Shown piece by piece: positions 8,952-21,125 of a stretch of DNA of 64,000 nt. Origin of the DNA: Thozetella sp. PMI_491. Lineage: Eukaryota > Ascomycota > Sordariomycetes > Chaetosphaeriales > Chaetosphaeriaceae. Below the pieces are notes generated by a model, which was not told the DNA's origin, did no database searches, and saw only the letters and a program-made list of their open reading frames with translations. Numbering within the stretch: the first letter of the stretch is position 1; every line of letters begins with the position of its first letter. The position numbers and the translations under genes were made by a program. Where the stretch lies: NCBI GenBank assembly GCA_021432635.1, contig MU270077.1:209531-273530 (forward strand), given 5' to 3'.

Positions 8952-11238
8952 ATGGTCTCTACACGAAGTGCCCGCGGGTCTCGACCGCCGCAAGCCGAGC
9001 TTGTGGCGGAAGAGCAAGCCAATGGCGACCCTCCGGCAGGCACCTCCGCATCGACACGGAAAGCCGCTGAGAGGGCCAGGAAGGGGCGCGCTGGAACTGC
9101 ACCCAAGCCCAGCAAGCAGAGCAAAGGAGCGAAGGCACCGGACCGCACCCTCTCGGAGGGCAAAAATCACTTGCAATCTCTGCCGCCCGAGATTCTGACC
9201 ATGGCCCTTGCTAACCTCGAAGATGTGCCGAGTATGAGCGCGCTGGGCCGAACCTGCAAAGCTTTCTATTCCATGATGATGCCTCGGGTCTACGGCCGCA
9301 TTGCCGTCGCCGCCATGTTTCACGCACACATTCCGAAGCTCATCCGGACCGTCGAGCCTCTTCTCACCATCGCACAGAAGAAGCAGCTGAAGAGGGAAGG
9401 CAAGTACCGTGGGCAGCAAGAGCGATATCCCACCGGACTCGACGAGCAGGCAAAGCCCTTTTGTACATCCTGCGTCCGTCAATTAGTCGTGGGTGTCGCG
9501 GACCCTGGGAAGAAGCACAAGTACATTGTCGTAAGATATGTGGAAGAGCTGCTCAAGAACCTGGATAATCTGGAGATTCTTGAGACCCGCATACTCACCA
9601 AGTGAGTACTCTATACTCGTTGCCGCCCCTTCGCTTCACCCTCATTCCCTCCTAGCACGGCTAACGCGTGCGAAAGGTCGATCGCTGAGAGTCTTGCGGC
9701 GCGAAAGAGCCTAAAAGCTCTCAACCTGTTCACGAAGATGCCGGACAATGAAGACGTGACGGCACTGTCGCAAATAAAAAATTTGAAGCACTTGAGCATA
9801 CACGACACCGACTGGGGTTTCTCTACGCCGTCAAAGATCTTGCAGTCCATAATCAAAAATTCGGCGTCGTCGTTGGAGAGCCTAACCGTTCAGATGGTCT
9901 GTCTTCCCGTGTTTTTCATTGCCATTTTCGTCAAAGATCGGGAGCATTTTGGCTGCTGCTCTTGAGAGATGCCTCGGGTAGCAACCTAAATAAAAATCCG
10001 CTCTAGAATAGTACTAACACTAAGGCGTGGATAGAGTGGCCTTTACACTAATGGTCATTTGCTGGTCGACTGGGGGTCCCAGGTTCCGGCCGGAGAAACC
10101 GCTGCTGCACCCGAGAAAAAAGCCATCTTTCAAGCCTTGAAGTCTCTCGATCTGACCTTTTATCACGCCGAAAGCGATGCGATTCGAGCTATGGTCTCGG
10201 CTATTGATTTTACCCAGCTGAACGAGCTCGCGATTGGCAACTGCCACAGCGATAATAGTCTCCTGTTTCGACACCTTGCTGGCTTGAATGATTCCTCGTC
10301 AACCGGGACCTCAAGAATGAAGTTGCGACACTTGTGCCTGACGATGGATGACGGTAGTCCCTCGCGCTTAACCCCCGAAGAACGTAGGGAGCATTTGGAA
10401 GCTAAGTGTCGCTTCATCTCCTCGTTCGACACCTTGGAGACATTGCAGCTAGAGGATTATGGGCAGTACCCCGAGAATGCCTCTATCACGAATCCCGGGC
10501 TTGTAGATGTGGTGTTGCAGGCCATCCTCTGTCACCGCGGCCTGCGAGTGTTGAGGATATCCTACAGGGGAAAGATGAGTGGATATGCCATCCCTTATCT
10601 GTCGGCGGCAACTGTCGGAGCGATAGTTGATGGTTTACCGCAACTAAGGGAGTTCCAGTTTGCCCCAGACGAGGTTCAAATGGTAAGTAGCTCAACTTGC
10701 GGCCCATTCCTTCCCCCGGCGAAGAGGTCGTGGCTCCGCTGCCGAACCAACTGGCTGATTTGCATCTTTCCGACACCAGGATGAGATTGGCCGAGTGCTT
10801 TCTCGCGGCACGAGCTTATCGTCTATCACTTGCTTTCCACATACTAGCTGGGGGTCCTACCCACCACCTACCGATCCTGGCTCCAACATACTTTCTGGCA
10901 TCCTGAACGGTTTCCTGAATCACCCAGAGTTCTCTGGTCGATCCAATAGGCACGCTGATGGCCACCTAGTCGATAGTGGCAATAGAGTCGACAGTTCACT
11001 TTTCGTATGGGAGAGGAGATACAACCTCGCGAAAATATCTACTAGCTATAGGAAGTGGGAAGTAGCGTCACAATTCCCCGATAAGAGCACAAAGGGGATG
11101 AAGCAGCCGGAGCAGATAAAGAGTGAGGATGGGAAGCGCCAGGTCTGGTCTCGAGACGTTACGGGGATGGATCGAGTGCGGATACATGTCGGGTACGATC
11201 CTGACTTTGAATGGGTAGAGAAAGTCAGCGGTCAGTAG
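8952..11238 (+). CDS. F-box protein with leucine-rich-like C-terminal region
   Basis: Likely substrate adaptor of an SCF ubiquitin ligase. Exons 8952-9601, 9677-9896, 10035-10682 and 10780-11238 join in frame to 658 aa. The first 70 residues are basic, rich in Lys, Ala and Pro, and probably disordered. The F-box follows as LQSLPPEILTMAL to RTCKAFYSMMMPRVYG (about residues 75-115). The rest has repeated Leu-rich segments such as KALNLFTKM, LKHLSIHDTDW, SLDLTFY, ETLQLEDYG and RVLRISYRG, consistent with degenerate leucine-rich repeats. Upstream in-frame Met codons exist; I chose 8952 as the start that gives a typical basic leader, with moderate certainty. Intron 2 (9897-10034) is the second introner-like copy and falls between two Leu-rich segments. 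Confidence 0.85.
9897..10034 (+). repeat. Introner-like intron element, copy 2 (138 nt)
   Basis: This intron starts GTCTGTCTTCCC and ends GGCGTGGATAG, and is phase 0 between CAG ATG and AGT GGC. It is homologous along its length to the MFS intron at 5519-5648. The stem-loop arms CGGGAGCAT (9939-9947) and ATGCCTCGGG (9969-9978) are retained with a bulge, and the branch-point candidate is ACTAACACT. As in copy 1, the nucleotides after the 3' splice site are AG. The host genes are unrelated, so common descent of the genes cannot explain the similarity. Confidence 0.82.
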
Positions 11239-11382
11239 ATGGCACTGGGAAGGACTAGTATTCAATCGAGTCCGGCGAAGACACAAGCATCCATGTATTG
11301 ATAATCCGCGGTGGAATATAGAAAATAGCTCTCACTCCCGGGACTTGACTAAGAACAGCGCCACTGCAGACACCCGCGTGGT

Positions 11383-11935
11383 CTAATGGGCGGTCTGGTC
11401 GGCAGAAGAAAATGTTTCTTGCCACATCGACTCGAACTGCCCCGCCTGCTCAACAGCAGGCAACCAGTCCACTTTACGCTTCACGTAGCACTCCATGACG
11501 GGCTTCATGTCATCCTTCTGTCCTCCCAGCAAGCCCATGGGCACGAGAATGCGTTCGGAAATCCATTCATTCGCCTTGCTCTTGATACGAATATTGGACC
11601 CACAAATCCCGCAGAATGATCTCTCGACAGTCCGGCCAGAGTCGGGGGAGGTGTCCTCGTAGTGTCGCATGACAGACTGAGGGTCGATGAACTCGACATT
11701 CTGTCATTATTATTACTACCAAATCCTTCTATCTCTAAGGGGGATGACGATCACGGGTTGGGAGCTAGTAACAAACATCTTCGTGAAATAGGGTGAGGGA
11801 CGTGAATATGCCACCGGTGCCTTTTTGGCAAGAAAGGCAATGGCAGAGGCAGTTGGAGTCGGGCTCGCCTCGTAATCGAACTTGGATCTTTCCACAAAGA
11901 CAGGAGCCCGTGCGATCAGGGACAGAGGATGCCAT
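11383..11935 (-). CDS. GFA/CENP-V domain zinc protein
   Basis: Small protein of the glutathione-dependent formaldehyde-activating (GFA)/CENP-V superfamily; members bind zinc and some act on S-hydroxymethylglutathione, but most fungal members are uncharacterised. Exons 11777-11935 and 11383-11700 join across a 76-nt intron to give 158 aa, the usual single-domain length. Zinc ligands are visible as GSCLCGK, CHCLSCQKGTG and FCGICGSN. The sequence after the junction, RTVERSFCGICGS, matches the family order. The start is the Met of MASSVPDRTGSC; a longer in-frame leader exists but lacks family features. It is divergent from the P450 gene at 13 kb. No signal peptide is seen, so it is probably cytosolic. 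Confidence 0.87.
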
Positions 11936-13138
11936 TGTATTGGTGGAATAGGGCGGTTCGCTTGCTGTGGATTCGAAAGTATTAGCTGAGATTGCAGCTG
12001 CCTGTCTAGCTTGGATTTTTTGTGTGACATCAGGAGCGAGGGGGAGTGATGGGAGAGATAACACCTGTCAGACACGTCGCTCCTGGGCATCTTCTCGAGT
12101 GGCTTGTTCCCTATGCAATGATGCGGGGTTGGTTTCCTAATCGGGTGGCTCTGATCGTCACCCCTCGGCTGGAACGGCAGTTTATCGCATCAGGAACTTA
12201 TGCTCTCATCACTGATGAGCTTCCACGGCCTTTTAGAGCTTAAGAATTGGTTGCCACAGGTGGGATAAAAGGTTCACGACCGATATCTCACAGTCATGTC
12301 GTATGTGAAGGCTAGAGAGTTTTATCTCTTCGGCGTAAAAGCTACTAAGATGCTCAGGTCCATTCCCCATCTGACTGGGGGTATCTTTAAATGAAGAAAG
12401 CACTCCTATCTATTTGTAGATGGATGCAATATATGACGTACTGAATTTGCAATCCTCAAGACAAGTCAAAATTAAGCGTTTTATGCAGCCTAGAACAATT
12501 CCTTTTAACTACATGCGGGTAGTTGAGGACAGTCCATAATACTATAGCAGTGTGATCAAGGCCTGTTTATGCCCCCCTTTCTCTTATGATGGCGCCGGTG
12601 ATGGTATCCCTGGTCCGAGGCTACTATCCGCGGGGGCCCGAGCACGGGGGTGCCAGGAGGCAGCCGAACAACCACCTCCCATATCCAGTGCATAAGACAG
12701 TACAGTAGGGTGATTGTCATTCCTCTGAAAAGCCAGAGCTTCTCGCTTATTGGGCCCGCTCCATGTCGCATTGACCGGTAGGTAGGTGAAGGGGCATCTT
12801 CTGATGCCTAACCGACGAAGGGTGCTGTTCTGACAAACGCTAACCTCGGCGACTACATAATGGCAATGATAGATGGCAATGAAGGGTTGATGGTATCCTA
12901 TGGCAACTAGAGGTTAGCTAGGTACCAGCTTGGCAAATAAGTACTGGAGTACTGGGTAGATAGTTTCATCACGTGAGGGCGGTCCAGCCGCTGTGAAACC
13001 TCATCACGGCTGCGGGGTTGTGGCTTCAGAGCACTCAGCCTATCCCGTTTCCATTTTTTTTTTCATCGACGCGTGATTTTTTGTGAACTCCGTGAAGTCT
13101 ATTAAAGTCTGCTTAGCGTTGCTGGCCCTCAACAACTC
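11936..13138. other. Divergent promoter region, GFA gene and P450
   Basis: This 1.2-kb gap lies between divergent genes. I see no supported exon. It contains TAGGTAGG-type short repeats near 12780 and a T-run at 13056-13065. Confidence 0.45.
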
Positions 13139-15216
13139 ATGTCGGGCCTGACTAACTCCCATTCTCGGGGTACCCCAGTTGGGATGGAGGAGCTTGCCTG
13201 GGTCATCCGCTATACTGGTATTGCGGTGCTCATGGCTGTCTTGGGCTACTATCTCTACCGAGGATACAAAGTCCGGATGATGTTTAGAAAGCTCAAGACT
13301 CAAGGTGTGGTATGCGTCCGGATCATTCTCGTCTCACTTCCTTCTTCCTATTCGCGTGTGGGTTCTCGAGTAGCACAAGGGGCATTCTCGGGCACTACGA
13401 AGACAGAACTTCAACTCCTACCCTAGCTGTTTGCATGTCTAATTAACTAGCCTTTGATGAAACACTCGATACTCTTCGGCCATCTCGTCCTCTTCCAGAA
13501 GCTGTGTCGAGGCTACCCCAGGGATATGCACCCCTTGTTCATTCCATGCATCATCCTCGATCACTGGAGGGTGCTCTTCCCAGACCAAACGTCCTGCCCA
13601 CCAGTACTATACTTGGACCTTTGGCCTATCGGCCCACCAATGCTCTTTGTTCTCAATTTGGATCTTTCGGTTCGCTTTGCGTCGGACATGCGGATCCTCA
13701 AAGCAGCCCAGGCCAACGACTTTCTGCAGCCTCTAGGCCACGGCTTAGATATCGTGACAAATAGTGGTGCGATATGGAAGACCTGGCGCTCTAGACTGAA
13801 CCCAGGCTTTAGCGCCAAAAACATCCAAGCCTTGGTTCCTCTCATTCTTGACGAAGTAACTGTGTTTGCTGAGGTGCTCCGAAGCAAAGCTGGCCGGAAT
13901 GGCGAGTGGGGAGAGGTGTTTCCGCTCGAGGAGCTTGCGAACAATCTCACATTTGATGTTATTACGAGGGCCACAATGTACGTACCAAGCCAGCATCATT
14001 TCCTCCATACTCGTGCAACGCCCCCCTTTTCAAAGACGACCCCTATCAATTTTTCATGCAACGCAAGGATAGGATACGTGGCTAACTGGCCTAGTGGCAT
14101 CCGTCTGCACGAACAAACAAATGGACCTACTCCCTTCAAGGCTGCACTCTTAGACCAGCTTAACCTTTGCATGTTTGATCGCAACATCTTCACCGCATGG
14201 AGCTGGATAAATCCGATGAGGCAGATTTCTATCTGGAGGAACAACAAGATCATGAAGGATTTCATCATGCAACATATCCGGGCGCGGATCGATGGAAGTG
14301 CGGGGCCAGAGGCCCAGGATCAGGGGGCGACGACGGTCATCGATCTGGCTCTCAAGTCAGTGTGGCAAGAATCACAGCTGTCGAAGACGCCAGATGTATC
14401 TCTTGACCCGGAGATCATAGACACAGTCATCTCCAACGTCAAGATTTTCCTTTTCGCTGGCCATGATACGACGGCCACGGCCATTTGCTGGGTCCTGCAC
14501 TCGCTGGCGAAGAACCCGGCGGCGATGGCTAAGCTACGCGCCGAGCATGACGAAGTGCTCGGCCAGGATCTGCAGGCCATTGCGCAACGGCTGCGTGAGG
14601 AGCCCCGGCTCCTCAACTCGCTTGTTTATACGTCAGCATGCGTCAAAGAAGCGCTACGTCTGCACCCTGGCCCGCCCATAATTCGAACCGGCGCGCCGGA
14701 GCTTGTGTTTGAAGTCCCTGGTTCCCCGATACGATATCCTACGGATGGGTTTATGATGTGGGACGCTCTCAAAGCCTACATGCGGTGGAACGAGGCATGG
14801 CCACGACCAACCGAGTTTCTCCCCGAGCGGTGGACCACCGGCAGCCCTGATCACATACGGCCACCCAAGAATGCTTGGCGCGTCTTTGGGGTAGGGCCTA
14901 GAAACTGCATCGGCCAAGAGCTGGCAATGGTGGAGATTAAGATGGTGCTTGCTCTCATTGCAAGGGGATTAGACTTGGATTGCAGCTGGGAGGACTGGGC
15001 CCGGGTCAAGTAAGTGTCTTCTCTCTGCTCTCGTCTTCGCTAGAACTCAGCTTTAGTGTCGATGAGCCATCGCTAACGGAGAGATTTGTCTGTAGTGGCA
15101 AGCCGCCTGCCAGGGTGATGGTGGATGGCGATTACTGCTACCAGTGCGGAGCCGGAATGCCGCACACGAGTGAGGGAATGCCGGTTCATGTGCGGCTCGC
15201 TGGGGTTCGAGATTGA
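13139..15216 (+). CDS. Cytochrome P450 monooxygenase (P450-1)
   Basis: Membrane-bound haem-thiolate monooxygenase. Exons 13139-13309, 13451-13977, 14095-15009 and 15096-15216 join in frame to 520 aa. An N-terminal transmembrane helix spans about residues 20-40. The I-helix oxygen-binding motif is AGHDTTATAIC, the K-helix ExxR is KEALR, the PERW-type motif is LPERW, and the haem-binding loop is FGVGPRNCIGQELA. Intron 2 is 117 nt, a multiple of three, so the genomic frame reads through it. Removing it restores TRATIGIRLHEQTNG, which is typical of fungal P450s; intron 2 carries the branch point CTAAC. The family resembles fungal P450s of secondary metabolism, but I cannot assign a CYP number or substrate. 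The regulator gene at 15.8 kb follows on the same strand. Confidence 0.92.
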
Positions 15217-15846
15217 GGCAATGAATGGATGAGGCGCATGTGCTTGTGTGGATGTCTCGAAGTTCCGGGAGAAGGTGGGGGCCGCGGAGGTGGCTCAGGC
15301 CCAGGCTCTGTTCAGTTAGGGTACCTAGGGTAGGTACAGTACACACCTACCTTGGCAAAACGGGTTGGTCCCAATTTTGTTCACAGTAGTTTCATGCTCG
15401 CCATTTTTGCCATCGTACCCCCTGCCAATTGACACATAGCCAAGCGACATAGGTGACTGTCTGAGTAACGTACCGTACCAGGTAGCCGATTACTCATTCG
15501 TATGTACAGTGCTGCCAGGGTGATAATTATCGACGATCAAGCAGTGCTAGTCGGCTGCAAGGTGAGACTGCCCAGGCGCGATGGCGACAGGGACAAGCAC
15601 AGTCGATACGTGAGAGGCCCCCATTGGCTGGTCCACGCGAAGCCGGTTTGCCAGCCGCTGAGGGGAGCGGCTGGATCTGACAAAGCATGACGCTGAGCCC
15701 CTAGATCCTGCCCCTAGATCCCGGCCGAGCTCTGGAAACTTTCTGTCCGGGTTTAGCAGGGACACTATCCGGCGTACCGCTCGGACCAAATTCCACCACA
15801 AGCCAAGAAAGTTTGTCGGGATTTCTCATGTTCTTCACCAGCCAGC
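15217..15846. promoter_or_regulatory. Upstream region of the first zinc-cluster regulator
   Basis: This 0.6-kb gap lies between the P450 stop and the regulator start on the same strand. It contains a GGTACCTAGGGTAGGTACAG stretch near 15320, one of the dispersed TAGGTA-type motifs. No gene is seen. Confidence 0.4.
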
Positions 15847-17599
15847 ATGTCTCGCGCCAGGTCTGGATGCTGGACGTGCCGCCTCCGGACGAAGAAGAAG
15901 TGCGATGAGGCCAAGCCGAATTGCACGCGATGTGCCAGCCTCGGTATCCAGTGCTTCGGGTATGGGCGCCGGCCGAGCCCTGAACAGCTGCAAGGGGACC
16001 GGAGGGCATTGATATCTGCCGTCGGGGACGCCGCCCAGCACGGCACTTCAACCTTTCGAGTCTGGAGGCTGAAGCCAGGGAAGCCAACGTCACAACAGGC
16101 GCCGTCACAGCTCCGGCCTCGCGCCGGTGACATTCAGGCCCCCGCCCCGGCCCCGGCCGGGCCACGTGGAGAGCATAGCAGGCCGCAGGAGCCCCCGATT
16201 TCCCTGGTCGCTCTCGACCGCATCAACTCGGACATATTCGACTTTCTCCACCCGCAGCTTCTCACAAATTACACCGAACGCGTCTTTTGGCTGGACTCCC
16301 GTTTCTACGAATGCCCGGGACCTTGTCCCGGCAACTCTTGGATGAAGACGTTTCTGGTCCGCTCCAAGGAGACGCATCTTGCAGCCGCCCTGATGGGGCT
16401 CATTTGGCAGGCGTTTCAGCAAGACATCTCCTGCCTCATCAATATAAATTTGACCCGCTCCATGTCAGTTCTGCACTCGGTCGTCCTTCAGGGGGCCAAG
16501 GACATGATCACCCGGTCCCAGTCGCTGGTCAGTGATGGAGATGTGCTCGAACTGGGGGCGAATCTGGCCAAGTGTGCCTCCATTCTCCTGATTTTTGAGG
16601 TAATTGGTTGCCCCTCTCCTCCGTCTCGTGTATAAGCTTGACTGAGGCTGACCACTGGGTTTTCTTTTGGCGAAATTTCAGGTATGGAGAACATCGGCCG
16701 GCGATTGGAGAACCCATATGCGTGGCATGCGTGACATACTAAGCTGGGTGGTCTCCCGAGCACCAACAAGCTTGCGAAAGGCAATGAAGATCAGGACAGG
16801 AAGATCCGTGGCCGATAAACTTATCCTAGTCCGGTTGGCCCCAAACCCGGACATGGCTATGACATTTTTAGCCTTGAAATGGTTTGTGCAGTCCTACACC
16901 TGGAACGACATAATGTCTGCAGTCTGGGTTGGGCCGGACTACATGGCCTCGCGCCAAGACGACTTTTACTGTCCTTTGCTCGAGCGGGAAGACCTGCAGA
17001 TGGATAAATTCATGGGGTGCGAGGACAGGGTGTTGTTTGTGCTCGCAAAGATCTCGATGCTCGAGGGAAAATTAGCTGACAAGATCGGGCCCGGCGAGAA
17101 AGAAGAATGCTTACAAGAGGCGGGCGGGTTAGAGGATTCCCTGAATATCAGGCTGTCTGAGCTTATTGGGAAACGATACAGTTGCACTCCCGGGCTCGAG
17201 CGAGACATGAACTACGTCACAGAGATGTGGATTCATGCCGCACTGGTCTACCTCCATATTGTGACAGCAGGCTCTCGCTGGAACCATCCCACTCTTCGGC
17301 GATATGTGGCTAGAGGATCGCACGCTTATGTCAATCTCCCGCGACGTCTCGATATTCACATTGGCATGCCGTTCGGCGTTCTCGCAAGCATGGCCGCCCA
17401 TGAAGAAGCGGAGGAGCTCTTGGCGCTCGCCGAGGCACCGAGAGCCATTCATGAAATCAACCCAGGCCAGCGAAAAACCATCAAAATCGTCAAGGAGTGC
17501 TTGAAAATGAGGCAGCACGTCGAGGAGTCATCGCCGAGCGCAGGGTTTGATTGGAGAGACGCCGCCAGATCGCTGGACCTCTTTGTGCTACCGGCTTGA
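15847..17599 (+). CDS. Zn2Cys6 transcription factor, Fungal_trans_2-like (TF1)
   Basis: Nuclear DNA-binding regulator. Exons 15847-16599 and 16682-17599 join at phase 0 to 556 aa. The zinc cluster is at the N-terminus: C8, C11, C19, C26, C29 and C36. The spacing between the second and third Cys is seven residues (RLRTKKK) rather than the usual six. A proline-rich linker follows, then a long helical region with RINSDIFDF, NYTERVFWLDSRFY and LASMAAHEEAEELLA, characteristic of the Fungal_trans_2 type. Its position just upstream of two short-chain dehydrogenases and a second regulator suggests local control, which is inference only. Start choice is supported by the conserved short leader before the first Cys. 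Confidence 0.9.
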
Positions 17600-17852
17600 C
17601 AGACGCTGGAGTATCACATAACGTTTCTGTCCTCTCAATAACGGGTGCCAGCGTCCGCTTGTACATGCGCCAGCGATCTGGAATAGTAAGAAGTTCACAC
17701 CTAAAGACAATTCGATGCAACTGCTTGTCGAGGGACGACAGGTTGAGGTATATTGGAGCTCTATTGCTGCTTCCTCACGCCCACAAGCCATGTCTGGAAA
17801 AGAGAATACGCCGGTTGTCCAAATGAATGAGCCCAAGCCTAGAGAAGGCAGC

Positions 17853-19002
17853 TCACTCAAACTTCTGCTTCGCGAGCCTCTCGCTCAGCTCCCAGAATCT
17901 CTGCTCGTTCTCCTCCCCCTTTGCATGATCGACTGCAGGCTCGACCGGCTTGCCGAACAGCAGAAACGCGCCGTTATGATCTATCCGCCGGATCAACAAT
18001 TAGCACAGGGAAGCGGACAGAACCAAGGTTGCCTTACCTTTCATTGCTGGATCGAAGGCGCCAACTAGCTGCGAGGCACATGCTTCGGCTTTCGTCCGAG
18101 GAGGAACATTGATATCTGGACCACATATTAGCCTTGATAATATGCCACTGCCCAGCTTTTCAAGGGGGGTTGCTGCGACTCACATGGCTCAATCTCCGCG
18201 TCCGTCATATGAGCACTAAGATTTGTCTCCGCGACGCCGCCGCCTACGTCGACACTTGTGGCAATGATTCCCTTGGAGCCATATCGTCGAGCAAGGGCCG
18301 CAGAAAAAAGTATGTCCGCCGTTTTGGACGACGCATAGGCGAGGGCACCATTGTACTCTTTTTCTTCCTATATTCCCCCCGAGGCTCTTGTGAGCAATCC
18401 AAACTATCACAATCAAAACTTGGCAGTAATACCTCGTAGTTTGGATCGTCCCAGCGAAGACCTTGAAATAGGTACGCACCCGAGCTGGTCGTGACGACGC
18501 GCCCGCCGCCATTCGCTATCATCTTGGGCAGTAGCATGTTGACGAGCACAAAATGGCCTATGGAGTTGATTCCAAGGTGAGACTCGATACCATCTACCGT
18601 CTTACGGAGAGGGTGCAGCATGATGCCGGCGTTGCAGATGACGACGTCGACGGTGTCGCTGGCGTTGATCCGCTCGGTAGCCTTGCGCACCTGGCTCAGA
18701 TCAGCGAGGTCGAACACCTCGTGGCGGACATTCAAGCCCGGGTTTCTGTGGCGGACATTGTTCGCCAAGAGTCGCAACCTAGCATCCGAGCGTCCACAGA
18801 GGATAAGGAGCCCCGGCTGGTGGCTAGCGATCGTCCATGCAAGCGTCTGACCGAGCGACGCCAGACCACAGCCGGTGATGAGAACTGTCTTTCCATTTAT
18901 CTCATCGTGGAAGCGACTTGCAACGTCCTCGGCGGTGATGAAGCTGGCTAGCTTCCCGTAGTCGGGGTGCACTTGGCTTCCTAGTGTGTCGTAGATCTCC
19001 AT
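17853..19002 (-). CDS. Short-chain dehydrogenase/reductase (SDR1)
   Basis: NAD(P)-dependent oxidoreductase with a Rossmann fold. Exons 18433-19002, 18184-18367, 18038-18115 and 17853-17980 join in frame to 319 aa. The cofactor motif is LITGCGLASLG, a variant of TGxxxGxG. The structural motif is ICNAGIM, the catalytic Ser is in TSSGAY, and the catalytic Tyr and Lys are in YASSK. The last motif appears only after intron 1 (65 nt) is removed. The C-terminal exon reads NGAFLLFGKPVEP. The overall pattern is that of fungal WW-oxidoreductase-like or retinol-dehydrogenase-like SDRs acting on small ketones or alcohols. The gene is convergent with TF1 and tandem with SDR2, to which it is not closely similar. 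Confidence 0.9.
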
Positions 19003-19713
19003 CTTGAAGGGCCAGGGGCTATAAGTAAAGCAAAGTTTGAGGTTGGGACCGAAGCTGCGATCTGAAAATACTCAAGGATGGGTCTTGTAGATCAGTAGAC
19101 ACGCCTGATATAAGTAGGCTGGCGAATTACATAATGTTCGCACGAAGCGCCCCTGTATTCGCCTCGTTGTTATTAGCTCTGCCGCGAATTACTGTTTTTG
19201 GACATGGGGCGGGACGAGACGGTCGACAGCCCGAGAGGCCTAGCTTAGCCGCCAAATTGCCGCTTCAGGTATGGATTGGACCATAGGTATGAGAGGTGGC
19301 GTAGAGCCGATCATTCGCCGACCAGCATGGGTGCTTATTGAGACAAACACTACCTCTGCGGTTAGCATTAGCGGATGCCGGCGTGAGAGAGTAGGTAGCC
19401 ATTGTTTGTCGCCTGGTGCCTTGCCAGAAGTGTTACAAAGCTGAACATCGCTGACGCGATTGTATTCTGAATCGTGGGGCCTCTTCGTCCGGAAAACGCG
19501 GTTAATTTCGACTAGCAGAGTAAGGTACCTACCTGGGCAGGTGCTACAGTACGGAGTTCGTTGCCTTAACCCCAGGCGCCGTTTTCAATAGTAGTTAAAA
19601 GTCGCGTTGCACCTCGTGGGCCACAATTATCTTCTCACATTATTCAGTTCTCCAGAAATGTAGGTGAAAATATAGCTGCAATAAGGGGGCTAGCCCGGTG
19701 CTGGCTGCCAAGT
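19003..19713. promoter_or_regulatory. Upstream region of SDR1
   Basis: This 0.7-kb gap between the two minus-strand dehydrogenases includes the SDR1 promoter and SDR2 3' side. A TAGGTA-type motif lies near 19530. No gene is seen. Confidence 0.4.
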
Positions 19714-20690
19714 CTAATCTCCCAAGACGGTGGTGAACTCAAACATTTCCTGGACAGCTGTGGGCTCCTGGTCGCCACGATCGGTACTGCAACTAAAGCT
19801 GTTCCAAATCTCTACTAGCTTGAGCTGCTCTTCACACCGCTGTTTAGCAGACCCCATTCCGTCCGACCCGAGCGCCACCCGCACAGCCCACGACTTGCCG
19901 ACTGCCTTACCCTCCTGCTTGATAATGTCAACGATGCGTGCGGCCGCCTTAGATAGGTCCCCGGGCATGTGGACCATCGGGTTGGTTGCAAACTTGCCGA
20001 CAAGCGCTCCGAACAATGGTGAGTATTCCTCGATGGCCGGGCTGTTGCTCCCAAAGGCCAATGCGGAGGCGTCACGCGGTTGGCCGAGTTTTGTCGGAAA
20101 CCCGCCACACTCGATGGCGACGCAGCGGATGCCCATCGGTCGCACTTCCTTGTCCAAAGACTCCACGTAAGCGCTCAGTGCCGCCTTGGATGCCGCGTAG
20201 TGTGACATGAACGGCAGCGGAGCCCATAGGGTGCTTGACGATGTGAAGGCAATGCGGCCGTGGCCTTGCGTGCGAAAGAAGGGCAGAATGGCCTGAGTAA
20301 CGCGCATGTGTCCGAATAGGTTGACCTGGAACATGTCGTTGACGAACTTCTCGCTGGTATGCGTCAGCTTCTAATCAGCCATTGGAATTCGGTGACTACG
20401 CACTCAGCTTCTTCAGCGCTCTTCATAGCCGACATTCCTGCATTGTTGAATAAGACATCAATTCGCCCAAAGACTTCCCAGGCCTCTCTGATGCGATCTT
20501 GGATCTCGGCGAACCCGCCGCTAATGTCCAGCTCGAGGAGCTGCAGGTTCGTGCTTTTCAGATGACCCAGCCGCTTCTCGACTTGACGTCCAGCTGCAAT
20601 AACGCGGTCGCCTCTTTGGACTATCTCGGCCACGGTTGCCTCACCGATACCTGAGGTAGATCCGGTGACGAGCCAGACTAGAGGAGCCAT
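19714..20690 (-). CDS. Short-chain dehydrogenase/reductase (SDR2)
   Basis: Classical NADP(H)-type short-chain dehydrogenase. Exons 20404-20690 and 19714-20353 join across a 50-nt intron to give 308 aa; the junction restores EEADEKFVNDMFQVNLFG. Motifs are VTGSTSGIGEA (cofactor), AAGR after beta-2, FNNAGM, TSSSTLW (catalytic Ser) and HYAASKAAL (Tyr and Lys). The C-terminal part is longer than the minimal SDR core. It probably reduces or oxidises a small carbonyl or hydroxyl group in the cytosol. It lies head to head with TF2 (0.4 kb between starts), so the two may share a regulatory region. Confidence 0.92.
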
Positions 20691-21125
20691 ATCTGTAGAG
20701 TTGTTGGTTTAGAGGGGTGCTCTGTTTGTGACGTAATGTAAGTAGGTATGTTGATGGGAAATAAGAACATAGAGAAGCATCGCCTACAATTTATACACGA
20801 GTGAAGCCATGCTCGTGAGCGATGGGATTTCTATAGAAGTTCATGTAGGTCAATATTTCCTCCTGGAGGCAGCGGTTCGGCCGAAGCATTTCGGACGAAT
20901 GGCACAAATCGATGGAGGTAGTCGAAGTATTTTTGTACCGAGAATAAGCGTTGTCGGTACATGAACGCCAAGCGCTTCGTCCGGAGCAGTCTTTCAACCA
21001 ATCGGACTTCTCTACGTGCTGCAATGGGTCGGACGAAATGCATTTTCGCACGCCTCCTAAAAATCATCACCCCTCCCTCGCAAAGGCTGTGGAAATTGGG
21101 AAGGCTCGAAAATTAGAAAAAGAAA
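20691..21125. promoter_or_regulatory. Shared divergent promoter of SDR2 and TF2
   Basis: Only 435 nt separate the divergent start codons, so elements here could act on both genes. I recognise no binding site with confidence. Confidence 0.4.

Noticed and set aside
13978-14094. Read-through coding segment inside P450-1
   Set aside because: It is 117 nt (multiple of three) so it stays open, but it has GTACGT, CTAAC and CTAG splice signals and interrupts a conserved P450 stretch, so I treat it as an intron.
18244-18432. Continuation of the SDR1 frame past NYE
   Set aside because: It lacks the YxxxK motif; splicing out 18368-18432 restores YASSK in another frame.
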